NCBI RefSeq assembly: GCF_003463825.1
Contig: NZ_QSDY01000025.1
Span: forward strand, 1 to 26,332
Length of the DNA stretch: 26,332 bases
DNA from: Veillonella sp. AM51-8BH
GTDB lineage: Bacteria; Bacillota; Negativicutes; Veillonellales; Veillonellaceae
Reading direction: 5' to 3'
The notes below the pieces were generated by a model. The model was not told the origin of the DNA and ran no database searches. It saw only the letters and a program-made list of their open reading frames with translations. The stretch's first letter is position 1; each line of letters starts with the position of its first letter. Below are positions 8,244-14,978 of this stretch, in pieces. The position numbers and the translations under genes are program-made.

Positions 8244-9776
8244 TTATATCAAATTTCGTTCTACCAGGAATTTATGTGCTACATCAGCTGGCAGTTGGTG
8301 TTCCGTTTCAACGGCGTAATTCATCTTCGCCATCTCTTGATCTGTAATCGTATGATTCAAACTTTCTAATACAGGGCGCAGTTCAGGATGAGCAATCAAT
8401 ACTTCGCTACGCACCACATTACCAGACATATAAGATGGATATAAATGTTTATCATCTTGTAACACCGTAATCGGTGCGATACTTAATTGACCATCAGTCG
8501 TGAATATCGGCATTACATCCACCTCATCACGACTAATAGCCGTATATTTTAGCCCTATATCCATATCTTTAGTAGCTTTAAATCTCATGCCATACACGCG
8601 TTGTAATCCAGCATAGCCATCTTCACGTCCAAAGAAATCATATTCCCCTCCTAATGTTAGGGATGGTGCTATACGAGCAAGATCAGAATACGTTTTTACG
8701 CCATAACTCTGAGCAATTTCATTACGCACCCCTATGCCATAGGTATTATTAAAACCGTACATGCCGACCCACTCAAAATTATATTTCTCTTTATAGGCCT
8801 GTGAAAGCTCATTAAATAGACTTTCATCATACGTATCTGTACGTTTTAGCACAGCAGACCAAGCCGTACCAGTATATTCAGGATATATATCAAATTGGCC
8901 AGAAAGCATAGCTGGTTGAATATTTGATGTACCACCACCGACACCTTCTGTAACCTCTACGGTTAAATCAGTCTTCTTCTCGATTAATTCTTTTAAGATA
9001 TTCCCCAAAATAAGCTGTTCAGTCATAGGCTTCGTTGCAATATGAATAACATCAGTCTTCACATGATGGCAATACATAGCCCAGCCACCTATACCCATCG
9101 CAATTATCGTCATAATCGAAACAAATATAATCGTATAGCGCTTCATATGAGGGCTAATACGTGTTACTCTTTCACCTAGAGAAAAGAGAGCATCAACGGT
9201 AATGGCTAATAGGGCAATCAGTAGACTGCCTGCAATTGTCAAAGCACTTTGATTTGTTGTAATCCCCCTATAAATCGCCACACCTAAGCCACCAGCACCA
9301 ATAAAAGATGCAATACCTGTCAAGGCAATGGTCATAACGAGCATAGTCCGTATACCAGCCATAATAGTCGGCATGGCCAAGGGAATCGCTATATTCCACA
9401 AACGTTGAATCCGCGTAAGTCCTAACGCAATTCCCGCTTCACACATAGCTTGATCAATTTGGTTAAGACCAGTAAATGTATTTCGTACCATCGGTAATAA
9501 GGCATAGATAACCAATGCAATGATAGCGGTCGTATTACCAACACCCGATACATACAACAAAAGGCCTAACATCGATATAGATGGAATCGTATATAGGAAA
9601 TTAACCACTACCATAACGGGCGCAGCTAGCCGTTTATATTCGTATATAAACACACCCAATAATCCACCGATGATGGTAGCAATAACAGAAGCTAATACTG
9701 AAATTTCTATATGTTCCCATAACAACTGGAGGAAAAAATCATAGCGATTGATAAGTAATGATATGACCTCATGCAT
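8244..9776 (-). CDS. Fused permease/substrate-binding protein of an OpuC/ProWX-type osmolyte ABC transporter
   Basis: This protein is predicted to import quaternary amines (glycine betaine, choline, carnitine) across the inner membrane. The 510-residue chain has an N-terminal permease of about 200 residues with five or six TM segments and the ATPase-docking EAA loop EAGIALGLTRIQRLWNIAIP. A further TM helix near 220-240 follows, then a periplasmic OpuAC-type binding domain (IHIATKPMTEQLILGNI, GVGGGTSNIQPAMLSG, DIYPEYTGTAW). ATG at 9776 is preferred over upstream in-frame TTG and ATG codons because AAAGGCGG precedes it by 11 bases. Permease-binding fusions of this kind normally sit beside an OpuCA ATPase gene, and none lies here, so the ATPase must be elsewhere or shared. 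Confidence 0.88.
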   Translation of the reverse strand: MHEVISLLINRYDFFLQLLWEHIEISVLASVIATIIGGLLGVFIYEYKRLAAPVMVVVNFLYTIPSISMLGLLLYVSGVGNTTAIIALVIYALLPMVRNTFTGLNQIDQAMCEAGIALGLTRIQRLWNIAIPLAMPTIMAGIRTMLVMTIALTGIASFIGAGGLGVAIYRGITTNQSALTIAGSLLIALLAITVDALFSLGERVTRISPHMKRYTIIFVSIMTIIAMGIGGWAMYCHHVKTDVIHIATKPMTEQLILGNILKELIEKKTDLTVEVTEGVGGGTSNIQPAMLSGQFDIYPEYTGTAWSAVLKRTDTYDESLFNELSQAYKEKYNFEWVGMYGFNNTYGIGVRNEIAQSYGVKTYSDLARIAPSLTLGGEYDFFGREDGYAGLQRVYGMRFKATKDMDIGLKYTAISRDEVDVMPIFTTDGQLSIAPITVLQDDKHLYPSYMSGNVVRSEVLIAHPELRPVLESLNHTITDQEMAKMNYAVETEHQLPADVAHKFLVERNLI

Positions 9777-9851
9777 TACAGATACCGCCTTTCTCATAAA
9801 ACAATACAAAGAGTATATATAGTCATATAACAGCTAATCATATAGGGTATT

Positions 9852-9879
9852 TTTATACGAGAATATAATTAAATTACAA
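9852..9879 (-). promoter_or_regulatory. Promoter of the osmolyte transporter gene
   Basis: On the minus strand TTGTAA (9879-9874) and TATAAA (9857-9852) are 16 bp apart, about 75 bp before the start codon. The match is moderate. Confidence 0.45.
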
Positions 9880-9948
9880 CCCTTTTCATCATTGTATACC
9901 GAATCACACCTTAACTCTAGCCCTTAAACCATATATAAAGACAACTCT

Positions 9949-10281
9949 TTATATTGTCATATCATACAGATTCAATTCCTTAATAGATCTAAAGGGAATA
10001 TCTATGCCTTGAACAGATATAATTTGCATTTGCGCACTAATCATATCAACAGCCCCTATAAGCTCTGTATATCTTTGTTTATTGTAGTAAACAATTCGCA
10101 CCCATTCTCCGCAATGTATAGTCTGTAAAACCTTATTTAACTCATCTACTTGATCCTCCGATAGCTCTACACGATGCTCTTTAGGCCGTGCCACAGCTGC
10201 CAGTAATACTTCAAATCCCTTTAATGCCGCAAAGGGCATAAATTGTTTCGCCCGTTGTAAACGAGACATACGATGTTTCAT
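9949..10281 (-). CDS. YolD-like protein, partner of the Y-family polymerase
   Basis: This 110-residue protein has the YolD-like signature RAKQFMPFAALKGFEVLL at 10-27, a charged helix with ELSEDQVDELNKVL, and a short beta-rich C-terminal half ending in VQGIDIPFRSIKEL. YolD-like proteins are commonly encoded next to DinB/UmuC-like polymerases in Firmicutes and have been suggested to act in their SOS-linked control, analogous to UmuD, but no activity is established. Here the gene follows the Y-family polymerase after 80 bp on the same strand, so they are probably co-transcribed. GGGGAGG nine bases before ATG supports the start. Confidence 0.85.
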   Translation of the reverse strand: MKHRMSRLQRAKQFMPFAALKGFEVLLAAVARPKEHRVELSEDQVDELNKVLQTIHCGEWVRIVYYNKQRYTELIGAVDMISAQMQIISVQGIDIPFRSIKELNLYDMTI

Positions 10282-10361
10282 TAATGTATACCTCCCCTTA
10301 TGCGACTAATCTATTTTCAATTGTGTTCTTCGTTCAATTGCCATTGTATCCATTACACTAT

Positions 10362-11645
10362 TTATTCCCCATTATGACCACCTACCAAGGTATTTCTAAA
10401 GCGCATTGTCCCTTCATCTTGCAAGCTAGAGGCACGTAAAATAGCGTTTTTACCGAACTGCTCCTTGATAGATAACATCGCCTCATGTACTTGCCGCTCC
10501 TTTTCCTCTTCCTCCGTCGCAAGAGAGCTGAATAAATCTACCTCCTGAGGTATAGCAGAGCGATTGACTAAATCCTCAAAGCTTACGCCTATACGCCGTA
10601 TAAGTTCATTTTTATGGCAATGTTGTTCATATAATTTAATTACTGCCGTCGTTAATACTTGCAATGAATCAGTGTACTGTTTAAGCTTTTTAGAACCTCC
10701 AGTAGAGCGCACCATATCATCTGCATAACCAATATGAACATGAATATGGTTCGTAACCCCTTTGATTTGTAACAGCTCTAGTACCAAGGACTCTACCATT
10801 TCACGCATAGGCACATAGGCCTCTTCATAGGAATAATTGCGCAATAAAATCTGACTATGAGAGATGGAATGCTTAATAGGACGATACGCATGAATATCTG
10901 CAATCGTACACGGCTCACGCCCCCAAGCATGATCGATAATGAGCTCTGCATTAATGCCAAACTCCTTATATAACTTAGCCTCTGGCACCATGGTGATGCC
11001 ATGTAAATCATAAGCGCCATACTTGTGCAAACGATTGGCTATACCCTTACCAATCTGCCAAATATCGGTCAACGGCTGATGATACCAAATTTTCTCTTTA
11101 AAGAGGCTTTCATCAAGATACCCTATAAAATCAGGTGCATGTTTTGCGAGGATATCGAGAGCAATTTTGGCGAGGAATAAATTCGTTCCAATTCCAACAG
11201 TAGCATAAATGTTAGTCGCCTTGAGCACTGCATCAAGTAACATCTGCGCTAGCTCACGAGGCGTTTTCTTGTAAAGTGGCAAGTAAGGAGTTATATCAAT
11301 GAAATACTCATCGATAGAGTACACATGCACATCCTCCGGTGCCACATACTTGAGCAAGGTCCCATAAATCTGAGCGGATACCTGCATATACCGCTTCATA
11401 TGGGGCTTTACCGTTAAATATTCAATGTGCGGAGGAATCTCAAAAAGACGACTGCGATTCTTAACGCCTAACTTTTTTAAGGCCGGTGAAATAGCCAACG
11501 TAATAGCCCCTTTGCCACGAGACCCATCGGCCACTACCAAAGGCGTTGTAAACGGATCCAGCCCCAAATCAGCGCACTCCACAGACGCGTAAAAACTCTT
11601 CAAATCAATGCACATATACATCCGATCCGTATCAGCTGAACCCAT
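10362..11645 (-). CDS. Y-family translesion DNA polymerase (UmuC/UvrX-like)
   Basis: This error-prone DNA polymerase has 427 residues. The first catalytic motif is CIDLKSFYASVEC (metal-binding Asp, steric-gate FY). The second is YSIDEYFIDITPY, with the SIDE acidic pair. A helix-hairpin-helix region follows (GIGTNLFLAKIALDILAKH, then IWQIGKGIANRLHKYGAY), and then a little-finger domain that ends in a less conserved tail. SIDEYF rather than SIDEAY, and the partner YolD gene, place it with UvrX/YqjW-type enzymes rather than housekeeping DinB. The start has AAGGAGG seven bases upstream. The upstream promoter overlaps a LexA-box-like palindrome, so damage induction is likely. Confidence 0.92.
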   Translation of the reverse strand: MGSADTDRMYMCIDLKSFYASVECADLGLDPFTTPLVVADGSRGKGAITLAISPALKKLGVKNRSRLFEIPPHIEYLTVKPHMKRYMQVSAQIYGTLLKYVAPEDVHVYSIDEYFIDITPYLPLYKKTPRELAQMLLDAVLKATNIYATVGIGTNLFLAKIALDILAKHAPDFIGYLDESLFKEKIWYHQPLTDIWQIGKGIANRLHKYGAYDLHGITMVPEAKLYKEFGINAELIIDHAWGREPCTIADIHAYRPIKHSISHSQILLRNYSYEEAYVPMREMVESLVLELLQIKGVTNHIHVHIGYADDMVRSTGGSKKLKQYTDSLQVLTTAVIKLYEQHCHKNELIRRIGVSFEDLVNRSAIPQEVDLFSSLATEEEEKERQVHEAMLSIKEQFGKNAILRASSLQDEGTMRFRNTLVGGHNGE

Positions 11646-11715
11646 ATCAACACCTCCTTAAACCGCTAAATCACTAGATTTTACAAGAATCACAAGAAGA
11701 ATAATTTCTATGATT

Positions 11716-11755
11716 AGTATAACAAAAATACTGAGTATTTTCAAACATATGTTTG
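11716..11755 (-). promoter_or_regulatory. polY-yolD promoter with LexA-box-like operator and a second palindrome
   Basis: On the minus strand TTGAAA (11744-11739) and TATACT (11721-11716) are exactly 17 bp apart. A perfect palindrome CAAACATATGTTTG (11742-11755) overlaps the -35 box. It differs from the Gram-positive SOS box CGAACATATGTTCG by one base per half. A second perfect 17-bp palindrome, AAAATACTGAGTATTTT (11725-11741), fills the spacer between -35 and -10. Confidence 0.65.
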
Positions 11756-11791
11756 TTATTATATCAGTAAATTTTGAACATAAAAAATAAA

Positions 11792-11836
11792 AAGAGTACC
11801 TACTATTAGACATCAAATCTAATAGTAGGTACTCTT
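11792..11836 (-). terminator. Terminator of the DUF3969-like gene
   Basis: A perfect 19-bp stem (11792-11810 with 11818-11836) encloses a 7-nt loop. On the minus strand it is followed by TTTTTATTTTTTAT. It lies 15 bp beyond the stop codon at 11852. Confidence 0.9.
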
Positions 11837-11851
11837 AAGTACGCATATAAC

Positions 11852-12637
11852 TTAACCCAATATGGTTTCTTTAGGACTTCTATAATAAACTAATCCCTTT
11901 TCACTTCTATAATCCATGCTAGTCTCTTTAAGCCTACAAAAATGCCCCCTAAGATCTATAGAAATCTTTCTTAACCACAATTCTTGTCGTTTATTGCTCA
12001 AAAAATCTTTCCGATTATCACAAGAATCAAATAATTCAAGAGCTTCACTTAAAACCTCGGACTGATTACAGTTTATAGCTCGAAGAGTAGTAAGGTAGTT
12101 ACGTTTAAAAGTATCAAAGGCATCAACGCAATACTCACCTAACTCACTCAAAAACACTGTATACCCTAGCATAAAAATCATCATAATTTGCTCAAAACTA
12201 TAATGAGATAGAAAAGAAATATAGAGATGATCAACACTATCCGTATTAGGTACATCAAACAAGGTGAAATCATTAATACAAGTATGATATGAGGGTTCCA
12301 TTAATCTAGATACACAATCTAGTTCCAAGTAATCTATCGCATCACGCAAATGACCTTCCCAATCAAAGTCTTCAAACCACTCTGCTGCATCAACAATATC
12401 TTCCATGCCCATACCTTGGAAAACAATCTCCCTTAAGTCCTTTGACAACTGGTATTCATCAATTAAATCTATCATGGACAAATGATAATGCAGGCTCTCA
12501 AATACACCTAGACTAATACGATTATATTTATAAGCCTCTGCAGCACCTAATCCAACCATCAACAAATAAAATTCAATATTTCGTTTTCCACTAATAGTTA
12601 AATTCATCATACATAGGATGGAAACCTTATATTCCAT
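11852..12637 (-). CDS. Uncharacterised protein, DUF3969-like N-terminal region
   Basis: The protein has 261 residues. The N-terminal 110 residues (EFYLLMVGLGAAEAYKYNRI, then LREIVFQGMGMEDI) resemble DUF3969: a helix with LxxxGL, a second short helix, and a G-x-G/E-LEDI end. That assignment is from memory of the family pattern. The rest is all-helical, rich in Asp, Glu, Phe and Cys, with no signal peptide and a possible hydrophobic helix FEQIMMIFMLGYTVFLSEL. No catalytic motif is seen. The ribosome site is weak. It is a solitary gene between two strong terminator-like structures, with more irregular codon use than the dnaB operon, so it may be a horizontally acquired accessory gene. DUF3969-type proteins have no established function known to me. 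Confidence 0.65.
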   Translation of the reverse strand: MEYKVSILCMMNLTISGKRNIEFYLLMVGLGAAEAYKYNRISLGVFESLHYHLSMIDLIDEYQLSKDLREIVFQGMGMEDIVDAAEWFEDFDWEGHLRDAIDYLELDCVSRLMEPSYHTCINDFTLFDVPNTDSVDHLYISFLSHYSFEQIMMIFMLGYTVFLSELGEYCVDAFDTFKRNYLTTLRAINCNQSEVLSEALELFDSCDNRKDFLSNKRQELWLRKISIDLRGHFCRLKETSMDYRSEKGLVYYRSPKETILG

Positions 12638-12752
12638 CTCACAATACTTACATATTGTACGACACTAATAAAATCTATCTAGTACTATTATACACTTTAA
12701 TAAGACTTATTTTCTACTAACATACCCCAAAACTTCTATTTCCATTTCTCCA

Positions 12753-12953
12753 AACAATACAACGAAAACTATCGAGTGCCACTATATTGATGGGACACCT
12801 TCATATCTACAGTGATAAAAAGAAAGGACTATACTTATGCAGCGACATCAGGTCACGAGGAGCAAAGAAGTATAGTCCTTTCTTTTTAATTAAATGTAGC
12901 TATGTCACGGCCCCATCAATATAGGCACACCCACGATAGTTTTCATTATTGTT
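12753..12953. repeat. ~200-bp near-continuous imperfect palindrome overlapping the end of dnaB
   Basis: Five nested pairs of arms share one centre. They are AACAATA (12753-12759) with 12947-12953; AAAACTATCG (12765-12774) with 12934-12943; GTGC plus CTATATTGATGGG (12776-12794, 2-nt bulge) with 12912-12928; CATATCTACA (12802-12811, one mismatch) with 12895-12904; and a perfect 20-bp stem (12817-12836 with 12868-12887) around a 31-nt loop. The outermost right arm includes the dnaB stop codon. The size fits a MITE-like element or a large structured 3' UTR. No transposase is nearby. Confidence 0.75.
12817..12887. terminator. Inner 20-bp stem, likely terminator of the dnaB operon
   Basis: A perfect 20-bp stem, AAAAAGAAAGGACTATACTT with AAGTATAGTCCTTTCTTTTT, ends in five A/T pairs on each side. 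T runs therefore follow the stem whichever strand is transcribed. The loop is long (31 nt) for an intrinsic terminator. It is about 60 bp beyond the dnaB stop codon. Confidence 0.6.
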
Positions 12954-14304
12954 CCGGCCCCATGTCTCGGAATTCCACGTCTCTAAATTGGGTTAATTCC
13001 CCAATGAATTGGAGTTCCACGGTACCGACGGAACCATTACGGTGCTTACGAATGAGGACTTCTGCGTTGTCCCCTTTTTCGGAGTTTTCATCGTAATATT
13101 TATCGCGGTACAAGAAGATAACAATATCCGCATCTTGTTCAAGAGAACCAGATTCACGAAGGTCAGATAGTACAGGCCGTTTATCAGGTCTGCTTTCAAC
13201 ACTACGAGACAACTGAGATAAGGCGATGAGCGGCACATTGAACTCACGGGCGATCAATTTGAGGTTACGAGAGATTTCAGACACCTCTTGTTGACGGTTC
13301 TCGCTGCCCTTGCCGGAGTTACGGCCTTGCATCAACTGAATATAGTCGACGATAACGAGATCGAGACCATGTTCCACCTTAAGACGGCGCAATTTAGAGC
13401 GCATATCTTGCACGGTAAGGCCTGGTGTATCATCAATAAAGAGCTTGGATTTACTCATGCGATCCGCTGCAGCAATAACCTTTTCCCAGTCAGTAGGGTC
13501 CATGTTCGCACGGCGCAATTTTTCAGAACTCACACCTGCCACGGAGGATAGAATACGACCAACGAGTTGTTCCTTGCCCATTTCTAGGGAGAAGAACGCT
13601 ACCGTCTTGTCGTACAACATCGTTACGTTTTGAGCAATATTCAAGGTGAAAGCTGTTTTCCCCATCGCAGGACGGGCTGCTACGAGGATGAGATCAGATT
13701 TTTGTAGACCATTGAAGACATGGTCCACATCTTTAAAGCCTGTTGGAACGCCTGTAATAGCACCATCATGCTGTTGCAATGCATTTAATTTATCTAAATT
13801 AGATAATACAACCTCCCCAATAGGAGCAAATGATGATTCGGACTGTGTTTGCCCACTTACGTCTAGTACCATTTGTTCCGCCTTGTTAAGGATAGCCGTT
13901 GGCTCATCTTCGCCAGCGTACGTCATGCCTACGATTTTATTCCCTGCATCGATAAGGCGGCGCAACTGAGCTTTCTCACTAATGATTTTCGCATGTTCCT
14001 CTACATTGTAGGACACCGATTCATTAGCCAAAGATGTAATATATGCAAGACCGCCTACCGCATCGAGACGCTTACGACGATCTAGCTCTTCACCAACCGT
14101 GATAAAGTCCGCCGTCTTGTTAGCATGCACGATTTCTAAGATAGCATCATAAATAATACGATGCGCATCGCGGTAAAAGTCTTCAGATTTTAGAATACTC
14201 GTTACCGTATCGACAACGGCACCCGAGTTGGATCCATTCGTTAATAAAGCCCCCAAAACGGCCTTTTCCGCATCTAGATTATGCGGTGGAATGCGTACAT
14301 CCAT
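12946..14304 (-). CDS. dnaB: Replicative DNA helicase DnaB
   Basis: This hexameric 5'-3' helicase of the replication fork has 452 residues. The N-terminal DnaB domain starts RIPPHNLDAEKAVLGALL. A linker follows, then the RecA-like core with Walker A ARPAMGKTAF, Walker B LDLVIVDYIQLMQGR, the DNA-binding/sensor segment SQLSRSVESRPDKRP, and LSDLRESGSLEQDADIVIFLYR. An in-frame ATG 17 codons upstream (14355) is rejected because AAAGGGG sits just before the ATG at 14304, directly ahead of the conserved RIPP sequence. It is the last gene of the operon DUF2232-gdpP-rplI-dnaB, 69 bp after rplI. That gap contains an 8-bp hairpin (14342-14368) without a T run. Its last codons are part of the long palindrome downstream. 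Confidence 0.96.
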   Translation of the reverse strand: MDVRIPPHNLDAEKAVLGALLTNGSNSGAVVDTVTSILKSEDFYRDAHRIIYDAILEIVHANKTADFITVGEELDRRKRLDAVGGLAYITSLANESVSYNVEEHAKIISEKAQLRRLIDAGNKIVGMTYAGEDEPTAILNKAEQMVLDVSGQTQSESSFAPIGEVVLSNLDKLNALQQHDGAITGVPTGFKDVDHVFNGLQKSDLILVAARPAMGKTAFTLNIAQNVTMLYDKTVAFFSLEMGKEQLVGRILSSVAGVSSEKLRRANMDPTDWEKVIAAADRMSKSKLFIDDTPGLTVQDMRSKLRRLKVEHGLDLVIVDYIQLMQGRNSGKGSENRQQEVSEISRNLKLIAREFNVPLIALSQLSRSVESRPDKRPVLSDLRESGSLEQDADIVIFLYRDKYYDENSEKGDNAEVLIRKHRNGSVGTVELQFIGELTQFRDVEFRDMGPEQ

Positions 14305-14373
14305 GATAATCCCCTTTACAAAACCACTATGGATAAAAGAATTCACCATACTCAAAGAGCATGGTGAACACTA

Positions 14374-14820
14374 TTATTCAGCTACTACGTTAACCTTGAT
14401 AGTACTTGTAATCTCAGGATGAACACGAACGAGTACGTCATGCACGCCTAATGTTTTCAATGGTTCTTTGATTTCGATTTTCTTTTTATCGATATCTACT
14501 TTGTATTGCGCTTTAGCTGCATCGGAAATGTCTTTTGCAGTAACAGAACCAAATACGCGACCTTCTTCGCCCATGCGAACTTTTACAGTTACTTCAACCT
14601 TAGCCAATTGAGCTGCCAAGATTTTAGCTTCGTCATTCGCTACAACTTTGTGGTGAGCGATGGATTCTTGTTTTTGTTTCGCATTATTTACGTTAGTTGC
14701 TGTACCTTCAAGGCCAAGACCTTTTTTGATCAATACATTACGGCCATATGCATCGCTAACTTCAACGATTTCGCCTTTTTTACCAACCTTTTTAACGTCT
14801 TCTAACAATACTACTTTCAT
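14374..14820 (-). CDS. rplI: 50S ribosomal protein L9
   Basis: The product has 148 residues, the usual L9 length. The N-terminal rRNA-binding domain has MKVVLLEDVKKVGKKGEIVEV and DAYGRNVLIKKGLG. A long connecting helix rich in Ala, Lys and Gln follows, then the C-terminal domain with GSVTAKDI and VRVHPEITSTIKVNVV. AGGAGG is placed eight bases before ATG. The start codon overlaps, as ATGA, with the stop of the shifted frame of gdpP, showing that gdpP originally ran up to rplI and that the two genes were translationally coupled. L9 binds 23S rRNA near the L1 stalk and helps maintain the reading frame. Confidence 0.97.
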   Translation of the reverse strand: MKVVLLEDVKKVGKKGEIVEVSDAYGRNVLIKKGLGLEGTATNVNNAKQKQESIAHHKVVANDEAKILAAQLAKVEVTVKVRMGEEGRVFGSVTAKDISDAAKAQYKVDIDKKKIEIKEPLKTLGVHDVLVRVHPEITSTIKVNVVAE

Positions 14821-14978
14821 TGTTCTTCCTCCTCTTTCTCAGCGGAATGAAGGGCTTCAAGAGCATGCTCTAAGATAGCCTTCTTCGCTTCCTCTATTGT
14901 CATACCTTGTAATTGGGCACCAGCCACAGTTCTGTGACCGCCGCCACCCAAGGCTTCCATTACAACCTGTACATTTAC
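14817..14978 (-). pseudogene. gdpP: Out-of-frame 3' end of gdpP (DHHA1 C-terminus)
   Basis: Shifting frame by one base at the GGAAGG run (14978-14983) restores an open frame of 53 codons. It begins VNVQVVMEALGGGGHRTVAG and ends in a Glu-rich tail, with its stop overlapping the rplI ATG. GGGGH is the conserved substrate-binding motif of the DHHA1 domain, so this is the original C-terminus of GdpP. It is now separated from the upstream frame by a one-base loss. It has no start signal of its own. Confidence 0.85.

Noticed and set aside
8177..8347. 56-codon gene with a good AAAGGAG site
   Set aside because: About half of it is antisense to the conserved 3' end of the osmolyte transporter gene and the product looks random; I report it only as a possible remnant.
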